64,000 nt of DNA from Dehalococcoidia bacterium (GTDB taxonomy: Bacteria > Chloroflexota > Dehalococcoidia > GIF9 > UBA5629). Location of the stretch: positions 806,001 through 870,000 of the forward strand of contig JBAZEK010000001.1 in NCBI GenBank assembly GCA_041653995.1. Direction: 5' to 3'. Every line of letters begins with the position of its first letter. The stretch's first letter is position 1. Shown one piece after another: positions 56,269 to 63,966 of the stretch. A program made the translations under genes and the position numbers. A model generated the notes under the pieces. That model made no database searches and had not been told where the DNA came from. It saw only the letters and a list, made by a program, of their open reading frames with translations.

Positions 56269-56970
56269 TCAGCCTGCAAATTTGTACCCATATCCTCGCA
56301 CTGTGAGCAGGTACTGCGGATTATCGGGATCCGTTTCCAGCTTGCGACGCATCCACCGCATATGAACGTCGACTGTCCTGTCATTTCCAATGAAGTCATA
56401 ACCCCATACCTTTCTTAATATCTGCTCCCTGCTGATAACCTGCCCGCGATTGCTCAGAAGCAATACCAGCAGCTCAAATTCCTTGGGATTCAACTCCACT
56501 TTTGTTCCGCTCCTGCTTACTTCGTGCTTCTTGAGATCGACTGTTATATCGCCGGCCTCAAGAAATCCACTGCTTCCGGCGGCAGCCGTTCCTGCGTCCT
56601 TTACGGCTTCCGAACGTCTCAACACGGCTTTGATCCTGGATAATAATTCGCGCATGCTGAAGGGCTTGGTTACGTAATCGTCCGCTCCCAGCTCGAGGCC
56701 CACCACCCGGTCCACTTCCTCCGACCTGGCAGTCAGCATGATGATAGGTACCTGTGATTCCCCACGGATTATCCTGCATACTTCTGTCCCGCTCATAACC
56801 GGCAGCATGATATCCAGAATAATCAACGCAGGCTTATTGCTGCGATACATCTCCAGCGCCTGGGCCCCATCGACGGCGGCCAGCACACCATAGCCCTCTT
56901 TTTTAAGGTTATACTCAAGCAACTCTCTCAGAGTATCGTCATCTTCAACAATAAGAATACTGGCACTCAT
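56269..56970 (-). CDS. phoB: Phosphate regulon response regulator PhoB
   Basis: OmpR-type regulator of 233 residues from the ATG at 56970. The receiver domain has E-D-D-D near 9-12, phospho-acceptor Asp53 in I-I-L-D-I-M-L-P, and K-P-F near 104. The winged-helix domain has L-N-P-K-E-F-E-L-L and the recognition region T-V-D-V-H-M-R-W-M-R-R-K-L. The frame extends 32 codons upstream through a poorly conserved stretch, so the shorter start is chosen. No strong ribosome site is seen. Confidence 0.94.
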   Translation of the reverse strand: MSASILIVEDDDTLRELLEYNLKKEGYGVLAAVDGAQALEMYRSNKPALIILDIMLPVMSGTEVCRIIRGESQVPIIMLTARSEEVDRVVGLELGADDYVTKPFSMRELLSRIKAVLRRSEAVKDAGTAAAGSSGFLEAGDITVDLKKHEVSRSGTKVELNPKEFELLVLLLSNRGQVISREQILRKVWGYDFIGNDRTVDVHMRWMRRKLETDPDNPQYLLTVRGYGYKFAG

Positions 56971-57010
56971 GGAGCTATAAAAAATATCTGCCGTGTATTG
57001 CCAACTAAGC

Positions 57011-57049
57011 ATAAAACAAACACTCGCAGCATTACAAACGCTGCGAGTG
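57011..57049 (-). terminator. Intrinsic terminator of the second sigma gene
   Basis: On the minus strand CACTCGCAGC and GCTGCGAGTG form a perfect 10-bp stem with a 9-base loop, followed by TTTGTTTTAT, just after the stop at 57075. Confidence 0.9.
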
Positions 57050-57074
57050 CTGCAAGTGTTTAACAACCGAATGC

Positions 57075-58508
57075 TTAAGCTAAATAGTCGATCAATTTGC
57101 GGCTGCGGCTTGGGTGTCTGAGCTTGGCCAGCGCCTCTTTTTCAATCTGCCTGATCCTTTCACGCGTCAGGCCAAACTCGTGCCCGACTTCTTTCAAGGT
57201 CAGGCCCTGTTCGTTGTCCAGGCCGTAACGCATTTCGATGATCTTGCGCTCACGGTCGGTCAGCGAGGACAGGACATCCCTGAACTGCTGCCTGAGCATG
57301 CTGTTGGCCGCCTCATCCTCCGGCGCCGGATTGACTTCGTCCTGAATGAAGTCACTCAACTGGCTCTCATCGTCGCCGATGGGAATATCCAATGATACCG
57401 GCTCCGCGTACAGAATACTCACCAGCCAGTCTATCTTATCTGTTTCGACCCCCATCTCGGTGGCGATCTCATCGCTGGTCGGTTTTCGTCCCAGCTTCTG
57501 CAGCAGCTTTTGCCGTGCATTATTCATCTTGGTAATGGTTTCGACCGTATGCACGGGCAGGCGGATGGTCCTCGACTGGTCGGATATTACCCTGTTGATG
57601 GCCTGTCTGATCCACCAGGTGGCATAGGTGCTGAATTTAAATCCGCGCCTGTAATCGAATTTCTCAACGGCGCGCATCAAACCTATGTTCCCCTCCTGGA
57701 TGAGGTCGGAAAGAGGCATGCCGCGCGCCCTGTATTTCTTGGCCATGCTCAACACAAGCCTGAGATTCGCCTTGATCATGTGCTCAGCAGCCTCGCGGCC
57801 GGACTTTTTTAAAGCTGCGAAATGCTCCCTCAGTTTCAGGCTCTGGGTCTCTACGTACCTGGCAAATTCCGATTTAACCGATGCATCTTTCAACTCGGCA
57901 ACGCTCTTATACTCGTGATAGCCGTCTATTATCTGCCATGGTATAAGGCGCGTAACTATTGAAAGCTCTGTTATATCCTGCAGCGCCTCCTCGGTTTCAG
58001 TATGAGTGGCTTTGGCTGCGAACTGCACTGTCTCCTCAATGATTACGTCGTCGATACGGGCCCTCAGCGCGCTGTCCGAGACTTTCATTGAAAGGATTGC
58101 TGCGCCGGACGAATGATAATGTTTGAGCAGCTTTTCCATCAGGTTGCTGTGAACCGCCAGGCGCGATATGAGGAAACGTATAACATCGACCTCACGGGAT
58201 CTCCTGGAAGTAACGGATGGCAACTGCTTCTCCACATGGGAAAGGTAGTTTGCGAGCTCCATGCGGCTGCTTAAAATCTTCTCATCCCTGGACGTGAGCA
58301 GGGGAGTTTTGCTGCATTCGGCAATATACAGACTGACCGAATCCTCGGAGTAATCGCTGCTTTTCCTATCATCGGGGAAAACAACGTCCTCCACATCAGC
58401 TTTAACGTAAGCTGATTCACTGGATGTCCTATTGCCTTCTATGTGCTCTAATCCCCAGTCGATACCAATTTTTTCCATGGTCTTTACACCTTGTTTCATC
58501 TTGGCCAT
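57075..58508 (-). CDS. Second primary-type (group 1/2) sigma-70 factor
   Basis: A 477-residue RpoD-like sigma factor from the ATG at 58508, which has AAGGAG 9 bases upstream. Region 1.2 (D-S-V-S-L-Y-I-A-E-C-S-K) and a large non-conserved domain precede region 2 (L-R-L-V-L-S-M-A-K-K-Y; F-S-T-Y-A-T-W-W-I-R-Q-A-I). Region 4 ends R-H-P-S-R-S-R-K-L-I-D-Y-L-A. Compared with the rpoD at 29135 it lacks the Lys-rich tail and its region 1.2 is less canonical, so it is the likelier alternative factor. Its promoter specificity should be similar because the minus-10 helix is nearly the same. Confidence 0.92.
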   Translation of the reverse strand: MAKMKQGVKTMEKIGIDWGLEHIEGNRTSSESAYVKADVEDVVFPDDRKSSDYSEDSVSLYIAECSKTPLLTSRDEKILSSRMELANYLSHVEKQLPSVTSRRSREVDVIRFLISRLAVHSNLMEKLLKHYHSSGAAILSMKVSDSALRARIDDVIIEETVQFAAKATHTETEEALQDITELSIVTRLIPWQIIDGYHEYKSVAELKDASVKSEFARYVETQSLKLREHFAALKKSGREAAEHMIKANLRLVLSMAKKYRARGMPLSDLIQEGNIGLMRAVEKFDYRRGFKFSTYATWWIRQAINRVISDQSRTIRLPVHTVETITKMNNARQKLLQKLGRKPTSDEIATEMGVETDKIDWLVSILYAEPVSLDIPIGDDESQLSDFIQDEVNPAPEDEAANSMLRQQFRDVLSSLTDRERKIIEMRYGLDNEQGLTLKEVGHEFGLTRERIRQIEKEALAKLRHPSRSRKLIDYLA

Positions 58509-58735
58509 ATCTATAAACTCCTTCCGCAATCCCCAACTTCGCGGAGTATACTCATTCAACAATAAAATTGTGAATTCTTTATGAATTTTCAGCACAAATA
58601 TAATAGTCTATGCTGATTTGCCGGTAAGCGACTTAGGTCGCAAATAGTAAAACGTACCGAACGGCAAAAAGGTTGCGACGGAAACAACAACAATAGCCCG
58701 ATCAAATAAGTATGAGGGTCCGGCGGGGGCTGCCG

Positions 58736-58966
58736 TCAGCTTTCCAGGGCAACGATCTCAAACGGACACTGCAATGCACCGGTTGCGCAGACAAGCTCAC
58801 AGTCGGTGCACCAGCCGCAGTTATCAACTTCGAGTATAGCCACGGTATTATCATGGAGTACGAGGGCGCCGCATTTGCATACCGTAACGCAAAGGCCGCA
58901 TCCGTCGCACCTGGCATGGTCAATGACGGGCATTATGGGCAATCGGTTCTTCTCCTCAGATAACAT
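58736..58966 (-). CDS. 2x[4Fe-4S] ferredoxin-like protein
   Basis: A 65-76-residue ferredoxin-type protein. First cluster: C-D-G-C-G-L-C-x-x-x-C followed by K-C-G in place of the usual C-P. Second cluster: C-G-W-C-T-D-C-x-x-x-C-A-T-G-A-L. The start is uncertain: ATG 58966, TTG 58942 and ATG 58933 are in frame, and a GAGGAG site upstream best suits the TTG. It is a small electron carrier or a sensor; no partner is adjacent. Confidence 0.85.
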   Translation of the reverse strand: MLSEEKNRLPIMPVIDHARCDGCGLCVTVCKCGALVLHDNTVAILEVDNCGWCTDCELVCATGALQCPFEIVALES

Positions 58967-59024
58967 GTCAATTATATTTGTATTTTAGCTCTTTACCATG
59001 TAGTACAATGTAACCTAAATCACC

Positions 59025-59696
59025 TCAGTTCAATCCTGCCAGCCTGTCCAGGTAGCTCCGGTCTTTGATGACAATGCGGTGCCTTTCCAGGCTGATGGCG
59101 CCGCTGTCCTCCAAATTCTTGAGAGACCTGCCCACAACTTCCCTGGCGGTCCCCGCCATGGCCGCCATCTCGTATTGAGTCAACCTTTGATAGCCTTCAG
59201 GACCGGGGGCGGCATTCTGCAATAGTATTTTAGCCACGCGACCGGTGACGTTTTTGAAGGACAGGTCTTCCACCAGTGTTAAAAGCAAACGCGCCTGCTC
59301 CGATAGGATCTCGAGGGCATTGCGCACTATGCGCCAGTTCTTCTCCATGACGGGCAACAGGTCATTTTTATGGATCCAGTATATTATGGTGGTATTGCCC
59401 AGAGCCTGTGCGCTGTAAGGACAAAAGCTGCCCCCGAAAACCGCCGTGTCGTTGAACGACTCGCCCGGCCGGACTATCTTAATAATCTGCTCTTTGCCCT
59501 CGGACGAGGTCTTGTATATTTTTACCACGCCCGTATTAACGAAATGCAGGTTCTCCTGTTTATCCCCCTCGGATACGATGGTCTGCCCTTTAATGAAAGA
59601 CTTGCTGTTAAACAGGGACGGCAAACCCGCCAACCTGTCGTTTTCAACACCGTTAAAATAACTCAGCCGGCTTATATTCTCAATCGTTATATTCAT
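59025..59696 (-). CDS. Crp/Fnr-family transcriptional regulator
   Basis: A 223-residue regulator with a cyclic-nucleotide-binding-type sensor fold (G-Q-T-I-V-S-E-G-D, then G-V-V-K-I-Y-K) and a C-terminal winged helix with L-T-Q-Y-E-M-A-A-M-A-G-T-A-R-E-V-V-G-R-S-L near 172-192, the Crp recognition helix layout. It lacks the four cysteines of FNR, so an oxygen-labile Fe-S cluster is unlikely; the signal could be a nucleotide, haem or NO. A minus-10 of the extended type lies at 59728-59736. It is divergent from the CDF exporter. Confidence 0.9.
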   Translation of the reverse strand: MNITIENISRLSYFNGVENDRLAGLPSLFNSKSFIKGQTIVSEGDKQENLHFVNTGVVKIYKTSSEGKEQIIKIVRPGESFNDTAVFGGSFCPYSAQALGNTTIIYWIHKNDLLPVMEKNWRIVRNALEILSEQARLLLTLVEDLSFKNVTGRVAKILLQNAAPGPEGYQRLTQYEMAAMAGTAREVVGRSLKNLEDSGAISLERHRIVIKDRSYLDRLAGLN

Positions 59697-59727
59697 TATG
59701 CTTACATCAATACCTGAAATTTATCAA

Positions 59728-59736
59728 ATTATACCA
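59728..59736 (-). promoter_or_regulatory. Extended minus-10 of the Crp/Fnr gene
   Basis: On the minus strand TGGTATAAT (TATAAT at 59728-59733), about 32 bases before the ATG at 59696. No good minus-35. Confidence 0.5.
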
Positions 59737-59809
59737 GTCCCTGCACTATTATGAAATGGCCTGCGATGTGCCTCCTGAGGCAGTAACGCGCGCTCTAAAT
59801 ACATGCAGT

Positions 59810-59839
59810 TTGACTGGAAATTATTCAAGTCCTTATAAT
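59810..59839 (+). promoter_or_regulatory. Promoter of the CDF transporter leader
   Basis: TTGACT (59810-59815), an 18-base spacer, then TATAAT (59834-59839). The transcript should start near 59846, leaving a leader of about 100 bases. Confidence 0.72.
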
Positions 59840-59845
59840 GTGCTA

Positions 59846-59949
59846 ACCTGCAACAGACGCTGCCGCACATATATGGCGCGGTCGGGCCAAAAGCAACGGA
59901 CTAAGACTCCGTGGGAACACAGGTTCCACGGAGTCTTATTAATTAAAAT
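59846..59949 (+). promoter_or_regulatory. Structured leader of the CDF gene, candidate NiCo-like riboswitch
   Basis: The leader holds a terminator-like hairpin: AAGACTCCGTGGGAAC (59903-59918) pairs with GTTCCACGGAGTCTT (59923-59937), 15 pairs with one bulge, then ATTAATT. Its 5-prime arm can instead pair upstream: ACGGA with TCCGT, and AACCTG (59844-59849) with CAGGTT (59920-59925). The order CAAC-GGA ... TCCGTGGGA ... CAGG recalls the 3-prime half of the NiCo (czcD) riboswitch, which controls CDF exporters. The 5-prime half matches poorly, so the class is uncertain. Confidence 0.5.
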
Positions 59950-60945
59950 ATGGAAATTCAGAAACAGAAGACTTCTGTAGCGCTGCTGTCGGTGGCTTCT
60001 AACTGCATGCTGGTTATTCTGAAGCTGATAACCGGCTTACTTACAGGGTCCATCTCGATACTGTCCGAGGCGGCGCATTCCTCCATGGACCTGATCGCCT
60101 CGGTCATAGCTTTCTTTGCCGTGCGAATCTCAGCCAGGCGTCCGGATGCGGAGCACCCCTTCGGCCACGGCAAGGTCGAGGACATCTCCGCACTGGCCGA
60201 GGCGCTGCTGATCGTCATAGCCGCCGTTTGGATCGTCGTTGAGGCGGTCAACAAGATCATCGCCCCCCAGCGGCTGGAAACGATCGACTGGGGCATCGCT
60301 GTGATGCTGCTGTCTGTGGTGGCCAATATAATCGTATCGCAGCTACTTTTTACCGTGGGTAAAAGGGCAGATTCGCCTGCCCTTATCGCAGATGCCTGGC
60401 ACCTCCGCACCGACGTCTGGACTTCTGCAGGGGTGCTGACAGGCCTGGCGGTCATCTGGGTGGGCGCCAGATTGTGGCCTAATATAAATTTGACCTGGAT
60501 CGATCCTGTGGCGGCCATTTTAGTGGCCACGCTGATCCTGCGGGCAGCCTTCAACCTGACCCTGGGAGCAACCAAAGACCTTATCGACACCAGCCCGCCG
60601 GCCCATGAACTGTACTGGCTGTCGAGCTATCTACAGAGCTGGTATCCCACTGCAAGGTCCATCCACCGCATCCGCACCAGGAAATCCGGCGCCGCGCGCT
60701 TTATAGACCTTCATATCGTGGTGGACCCCGCCATGACGGTCAGCGATTCCCATGAAATCACCGAGAAGATGACCGCGGCAGTGAGGGGTAAACTGAGCGG
60801 GGCAGACCTGACGGTGCATATTGAACCCTGCGACGGCCTGTGTAAAAAAGCCTGCGCCAGCGGTTGTATGCTGCCATCAGAGGAGAGAACAGCTATACAG
60901 CAATCGGCGGCGGCCGCTGCGAAGAAGACCAGGCAGACGATCTGA
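59950..60945 (+). CDS. Cation diffusion facilitator metal exporter
   Basis: A 331-residue CDF antiporter for divalent metals (Zn, Co, Ni, Fe or Cd). Six membrane segments are visible. Site A residues are in E40-A-A-H43-S-S-M-D47 (most members have D where E40 is) and D-A-W-H-L-R-T-D near 146-153. The cytoplasmic domain follows. It ends in a distinctive tail with four cysteines, C-D-G-L-C-K-K-A-C-A-S-G-C near 297-309, a possible metal-sensing or delivery site. A start at 59950 has no clear ribosome site, only a GGAG locked in the leader hairpin. Confidence 0.92.
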   Translation: MEIQKQKTSVALLSVASNCMLVILKLITGLLTGSISILSEAAHSSMDLIASVIAFFAVRISARRPDAEHPFGHGKVEDISALAEALLIVIAAVWIVVEAVNKIIAPQRLETIDWGIAVMLLSVVANIIVSQLLFTVGKRADSPALIADAWHLRTDVWTSAGVLTGLAVIWVGARLWPNINLTWIDPVAAILVATLILRAAFNLTLGATKDLIDTSPPAHELYWLSSYLQSWYPTARSIHRIRTRKSGAARFIDLHIVVDPAMTVSDSHEITEKMTAAVRGKLSGADLTVHIEPCDGLCKKACASGCMLPSEERTAIQQSAAAAAKKTRQTI

Positions 60946-60990
60946 CCGCTCGAACGGTTCATTAGAATTCAAAGCAGTGAGGTAGTTAAG

Positions 60991-62133
60991 ATGGCAATAA
61001 GCAAATTCCATATGCCGATCCGTTTTATCATGGGCCAGGGCAGCTTTGCACAGCTTGGCAAGGAGACGGCCCGCTTGGGCAAGTCCGCCTTATTGGTCAC
61101 AGGATCACGCAGCATGCGCTCAACGGGCGTGCTGGAGAAAGCGACCGGGGACCTTGCGGCCAACGGTGTCACGTCAGTTATTTTCGATAAAGTGGAGCCC
61201 AATCCTCGCACATCCACGATCGACACTGCTGCCAGGACTGCGCGGGACAAGAGGGTCGAGATGGTCATTGCGCTGGGCGGAGGCAGCGTGATGGACGCCT
61301 CCAAATGCATCGCCCTGGCCGCAGCGGGAGGAGAGCCTATTTTCTCCTACTACGAAGGTAAAGCCAACAGCAAGATAAAGGCTCTTCCTATCATAGCCGT
61401 ACCCACAGTGGCGGCCAGCGGGTCCGAAGCCAACAACGGGGCGGTCATTACGAACTGGGAGACGCATGAAAAAGTGGTCCTCATGCATCCCTCCACTTAT
61501 CCGGCCGTATCCATCGTCGATCCCGCCCTGACCTTAACCGTCCCGGCCAAAACGACGGCCCAGGGCGGTATTGACATCTTCTGCCACCTGGTCGAAGCAT
61601 ATATCACGGCACATGAATGCACGCTGATCAATGACGGGCTGCGCGAATCGTCCATGCGCACGGTGGTCGAAGCGCTTCCTGATGTACTGGCCAGGCTGGA
61701 TGATATAGAGGGACGTTCCAGATTAACCTGGGCCAGCACCATAGCCTGCTCGCAATTCTCCAGCCTTGGGGGTGGTACAGGCTTAATGACGCTGCACGGG
61801 CTGGAGCATCCTCTGAGCGCAATCTACGATTTGGCCCATGGCGACGGTCTGGCGGCGCTGCTTATCGAATGGATGAAGTTCACCCTTCCAGCCCGCCGGG
61901 AACGCGTCGAAAAGCTCGGGCAGAACGTATTCGGGGCAAGCGACGGCATAGTAGCGACGCAGAACTGGCTGCATACAGTCGGCATGGACCACAGGTTGCG
62001 CGCCCTCGGTGTTAAGGAAGCTGATTTCGAGGCACTGGCCGACAACGCACTCAGGACGGCGCCCTGGGTCAAGTTCCACCCCATCCCGCTGGACAAGGCG
62101 TCCATAATCTCAATATACAAGAAATCTTTCTAA
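60991..62133 (+). CDS. Iron-containing alcohol dehydrogenase
   Basis: NAD(P)-dependent group III alcohol dehydrogenase of 380 residues, interconverting alcohols and aldehydes or ketones. The N-terminal Rossmann-like part has A-L-G-G-G-S-V-M-D-A-S-K near 95-106 and P-T-V-A-A-S-G-S-E near 137-145. Metal ligands are in G-G-I-D-I-F-C-H-L-V-E-A-Y near 190 and L-H-G-L-E-H-P-L-S-A-x-Y-D-L-A-H-G near 268-286. The family includes butanol and lactaldehyde dehydrogenases, and the substrate here cannot be told. It follows the CDF gene by 45 bases in the same direction. Confidence 0.93.
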   Translation: MAISKFHMPIRFIMGQGSFAQLGKETARLGKSALLVTGSRSMRSTGVLEKATGDLAANGVTSVIFDKVEPNPRTSTIDTAARTARDKRVEMVIALGGGSVMDASKCIALAAAGGEPIFSYYEGKANSKIKALPIIAVPTVAASGSEANNGAVITNWETHEKVVLMHPSTYPAVSIVDPALTLTVPAKTTAQGGIDIFCHLVEAYITAHECTLINDGLRESSMRTVVEALPDVLARLDDIEGRSRLTWASTIACSQFSSLGGGTGLMTLHGLEHPLSAIYDLAHGDGLAALLIEWMKFTLPARRERVEKLGQNVFGASDGIVATQNWLHTVGMDHRLRALGVKEADFEALADNALRTAPWVKFHPIPLDKASIISIYKKSF

Positions 62134-62149
62134 CGATTAATCTACGGGT

Positions 62150-63892
62150 TCACGCCACCACCAGCTCTCTTGCCCCGCTTTTCCATTTCTCGGCGTTTTT
62201 GATCAAGGCCTCGGCGCCCTTCATCATGACTCCACCATTTCTCTCGGAACCGAGCATGACGGCCAGTTCCCTGATGCGGTCCTGTCCTTCGATCGTCTCA
62301 ACCGTGCTCGACGCCCTTCCGCCCTCGATGACCTTATTCAATTTGAAATGAATGTCGCCGAAACAGGCGATCTGCGGCAGGTGTGTTATACACAGCACCT
62401 GATGGAAGCCTGCCAGGCTGCCCAGCTTGCGGCCGACGGAGTCTGCGTTCCTGCCGCCCACTCCCATGTCTATCTCATCGAAGACGAGCGTGGGAATGGG
62501 ATCTGCAATCTTGAGCGCGCTCTTCACAGCCAGCACTATGCGTGAGGTCTCGCCTCCCGAAGCGATGGCTGACATGGGCCTGATGGGTTCACCGGGATTG
62601 GTGGCCACCTGAAACTCCAGCCGGTCGATACCGTCCCCCGTGTAGGCATATGCTTTGCCGCCTGCCGCAGAAAGCCCCTGAGCATCCTCCCTGCGCGAAA
62701 GCGCGATATCGAACCTGGCCCATTCCAGGCCGAGATCGGCCAGTTCGCTGTTGACCAGCCTGACCAGCTTCTCCGCGGCACTGCGCCTGGCCAGAGAGAG
62801 TTCTTCAGCTTTCCTGCCGGCTTCGGCCTTGAGCTCCGCCCTTTCGGCCTCCAACCTTGCCCTCGTCTCTTTGCCGTTACGCAATGCCAGCAGCTCGGAT
62901 ACAGCCTTATCCCTGAAAGCCTTTACCGCGTCGATGCTGCTGCCGTATTTACGTTTCAGCGCAGAAAGCATCTCGATTTTATTTTCGATCTCCTCCAGCT
63001 TTTCCTGACAATTCTCCACGTTTTCAGCATAAGACCTCAATTCCCGAGCCGTCTCCTCGATGGCAGCCAATCCACCCTCCAGCCCTTCCGAAAACTCCGC
63101 CAGGCGTGAATCGGCGGAGCTGATGCCCCTCAAACAGGTCAGCACTTTGTGCATGAGCACCGACACAGACCGGTCCTCGCCGTAGAGGGTCGCATAGGCG
63201 TCAAGGCATCCCCCGCTGATGGCGCCGGCCCTGCGATAAATATCCCTTTCCCTGAGCATGGATTCCTCATCTATACCGTCCAGCGCGGCAGCGTCTATCT
63301 CATCGATCTGATACTGGAGAAGATCGATGTATCCGTCCTTTTCCCTGTGCTCCAAAGCGCCAAGGATTTTCTCTTTTGCCCGCAATTCCTCGATGGTTCT
63401 CCTGACCTCTTTACGCCTGCCTTCCAGTTCGCCGTACTTATCGACCAGCATCAGCTGATTGGCGCTATCCAGCAGGGACAGATATTCCATCTGGCCGTGA
63501 ATGTCCACCAGGTGTCGTCCGATTTGCCTCAGCAGCGAGAGAGGCACCGCCCGGTTGTTGACCCTGGCGATGCTCCGGCCGCCATCCTGAAAATCGCGCG
63601 ATATCAGCAGCATCCCGTTGGCCTCGGGCTCGATGCCGCTCTCCTCAAGTATCCCCCTGATCAGGCCGATCGTGACCTCGGACGGCCAAAATATAGTCTC
63701 TACGTGCGCAGCCCTGCTACCGCTTCGGATCAAACCGGATGGCGCCCTGGCGCCCATCATCAAGCTTAAAGCATCTACCAGCAGCGATTTGCCCGTGCCC
63801 TCATCCCCGCTTATCACGTTCAAACCAGGTACGAAACGTATAGAGATATCCCGTATGACAGCGAAATTCCTGATATGCAATTCCCCTAACAT
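62150..63892 (-). CDS. recN: DNA repair protein RecN
   Basis: SMC-like ATPase acting in double-strand break repair, 580 residues. Walker A is G-D-E-G-T-G-K-S at 29-36 (most have G-E-T-G-A-G-K-S). Long coiled-coil segments occupy about 150-370. The ABC signature is A-S-G-G-E-T-S-R-I near 444, and Walker B is V-F-D-E-I-D-M-G-V-G-G near 470. T-H-L-P-Q-I-A is the switch histidine. Gene on its own, convergent with the alcohol dehydrogenase. A LexA-type operator sits in its promoter. Confidence 0.96.
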   Translation of the reverse strand: MLGELHIRNFAVIRDISIRFVPGLNVISGDEGTGKSLLVDALSLMMGARAPSGLIRSGSRAAHVETIFWPSEVTIGLIRGILEESGIEPEANGMLLISRDFQDGGRSIARVNNRAVPLSLLRQIGRHLVDIHGQMEYLSLLDSANQLMLVDKYGELEGRRKEVRRTIEELRAKEKILGALEHREKDGYIDLLQYQIDEIDAAALDGIDEESMLRERDIYRRAGAISGGCLDAYATLYGEDRSVSVLMHKVLTCLRGISSADSRLAEFSEGLEGGLAAIEETARELRSYAENVENCQEKLEEIENKIEMLSALKRKYGSSIDAVKAFRDKAVSELLALRNGKETRARLEAERAELKAEAGRKAEELSLARRSAAEKLVRLVNSELADLGLEWARFDIALSRREDAQGLSAAGGKAYAYTGDGIDRLEFQVATNPGEPIRPMSAIASGGETSRIVLAVKSALKIADPIPTLVFDEIDMGVGGRNADSVGRKLGSLAGFHQVLCITHLPQIACFGDIHFKLNKVIEGGRASSTVETIEGQDRIRELAVMLGSERNGGVMMKGAEALIKNAEKWKSGARELVVA

Positions 63893-63936
63893 AGCGCGCC
63901 TCCTGTATTCGCAGGAAATAATACACTTGTTCTACT

Positions 63937-63966
63937 ATCATAGAGAACAATTGTTCTATTTGTCAA
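63937..63966 (-). promoter_or_regulatory. recN promoter with LexA (SOS) operator
   Basis: On the minus strand TTGACA (63961-63966), an 18-base spacer, and TATGAT (63937-63942). The spacer holds AGAACAATTGTTCT (63944-63957), a perfect palindrome of the GAAC-N4-GTTC form bound by Gram-positive-type LexA. A bound repressor would block polymerase directly. Confidence 0.88.

Noticed and set aside
59756..59980. 74-codon frame across the CDF leader
   Set aside because: It covers the promoter, leader hairpin and start of the CDF gene in another frame, with no ribosome site.
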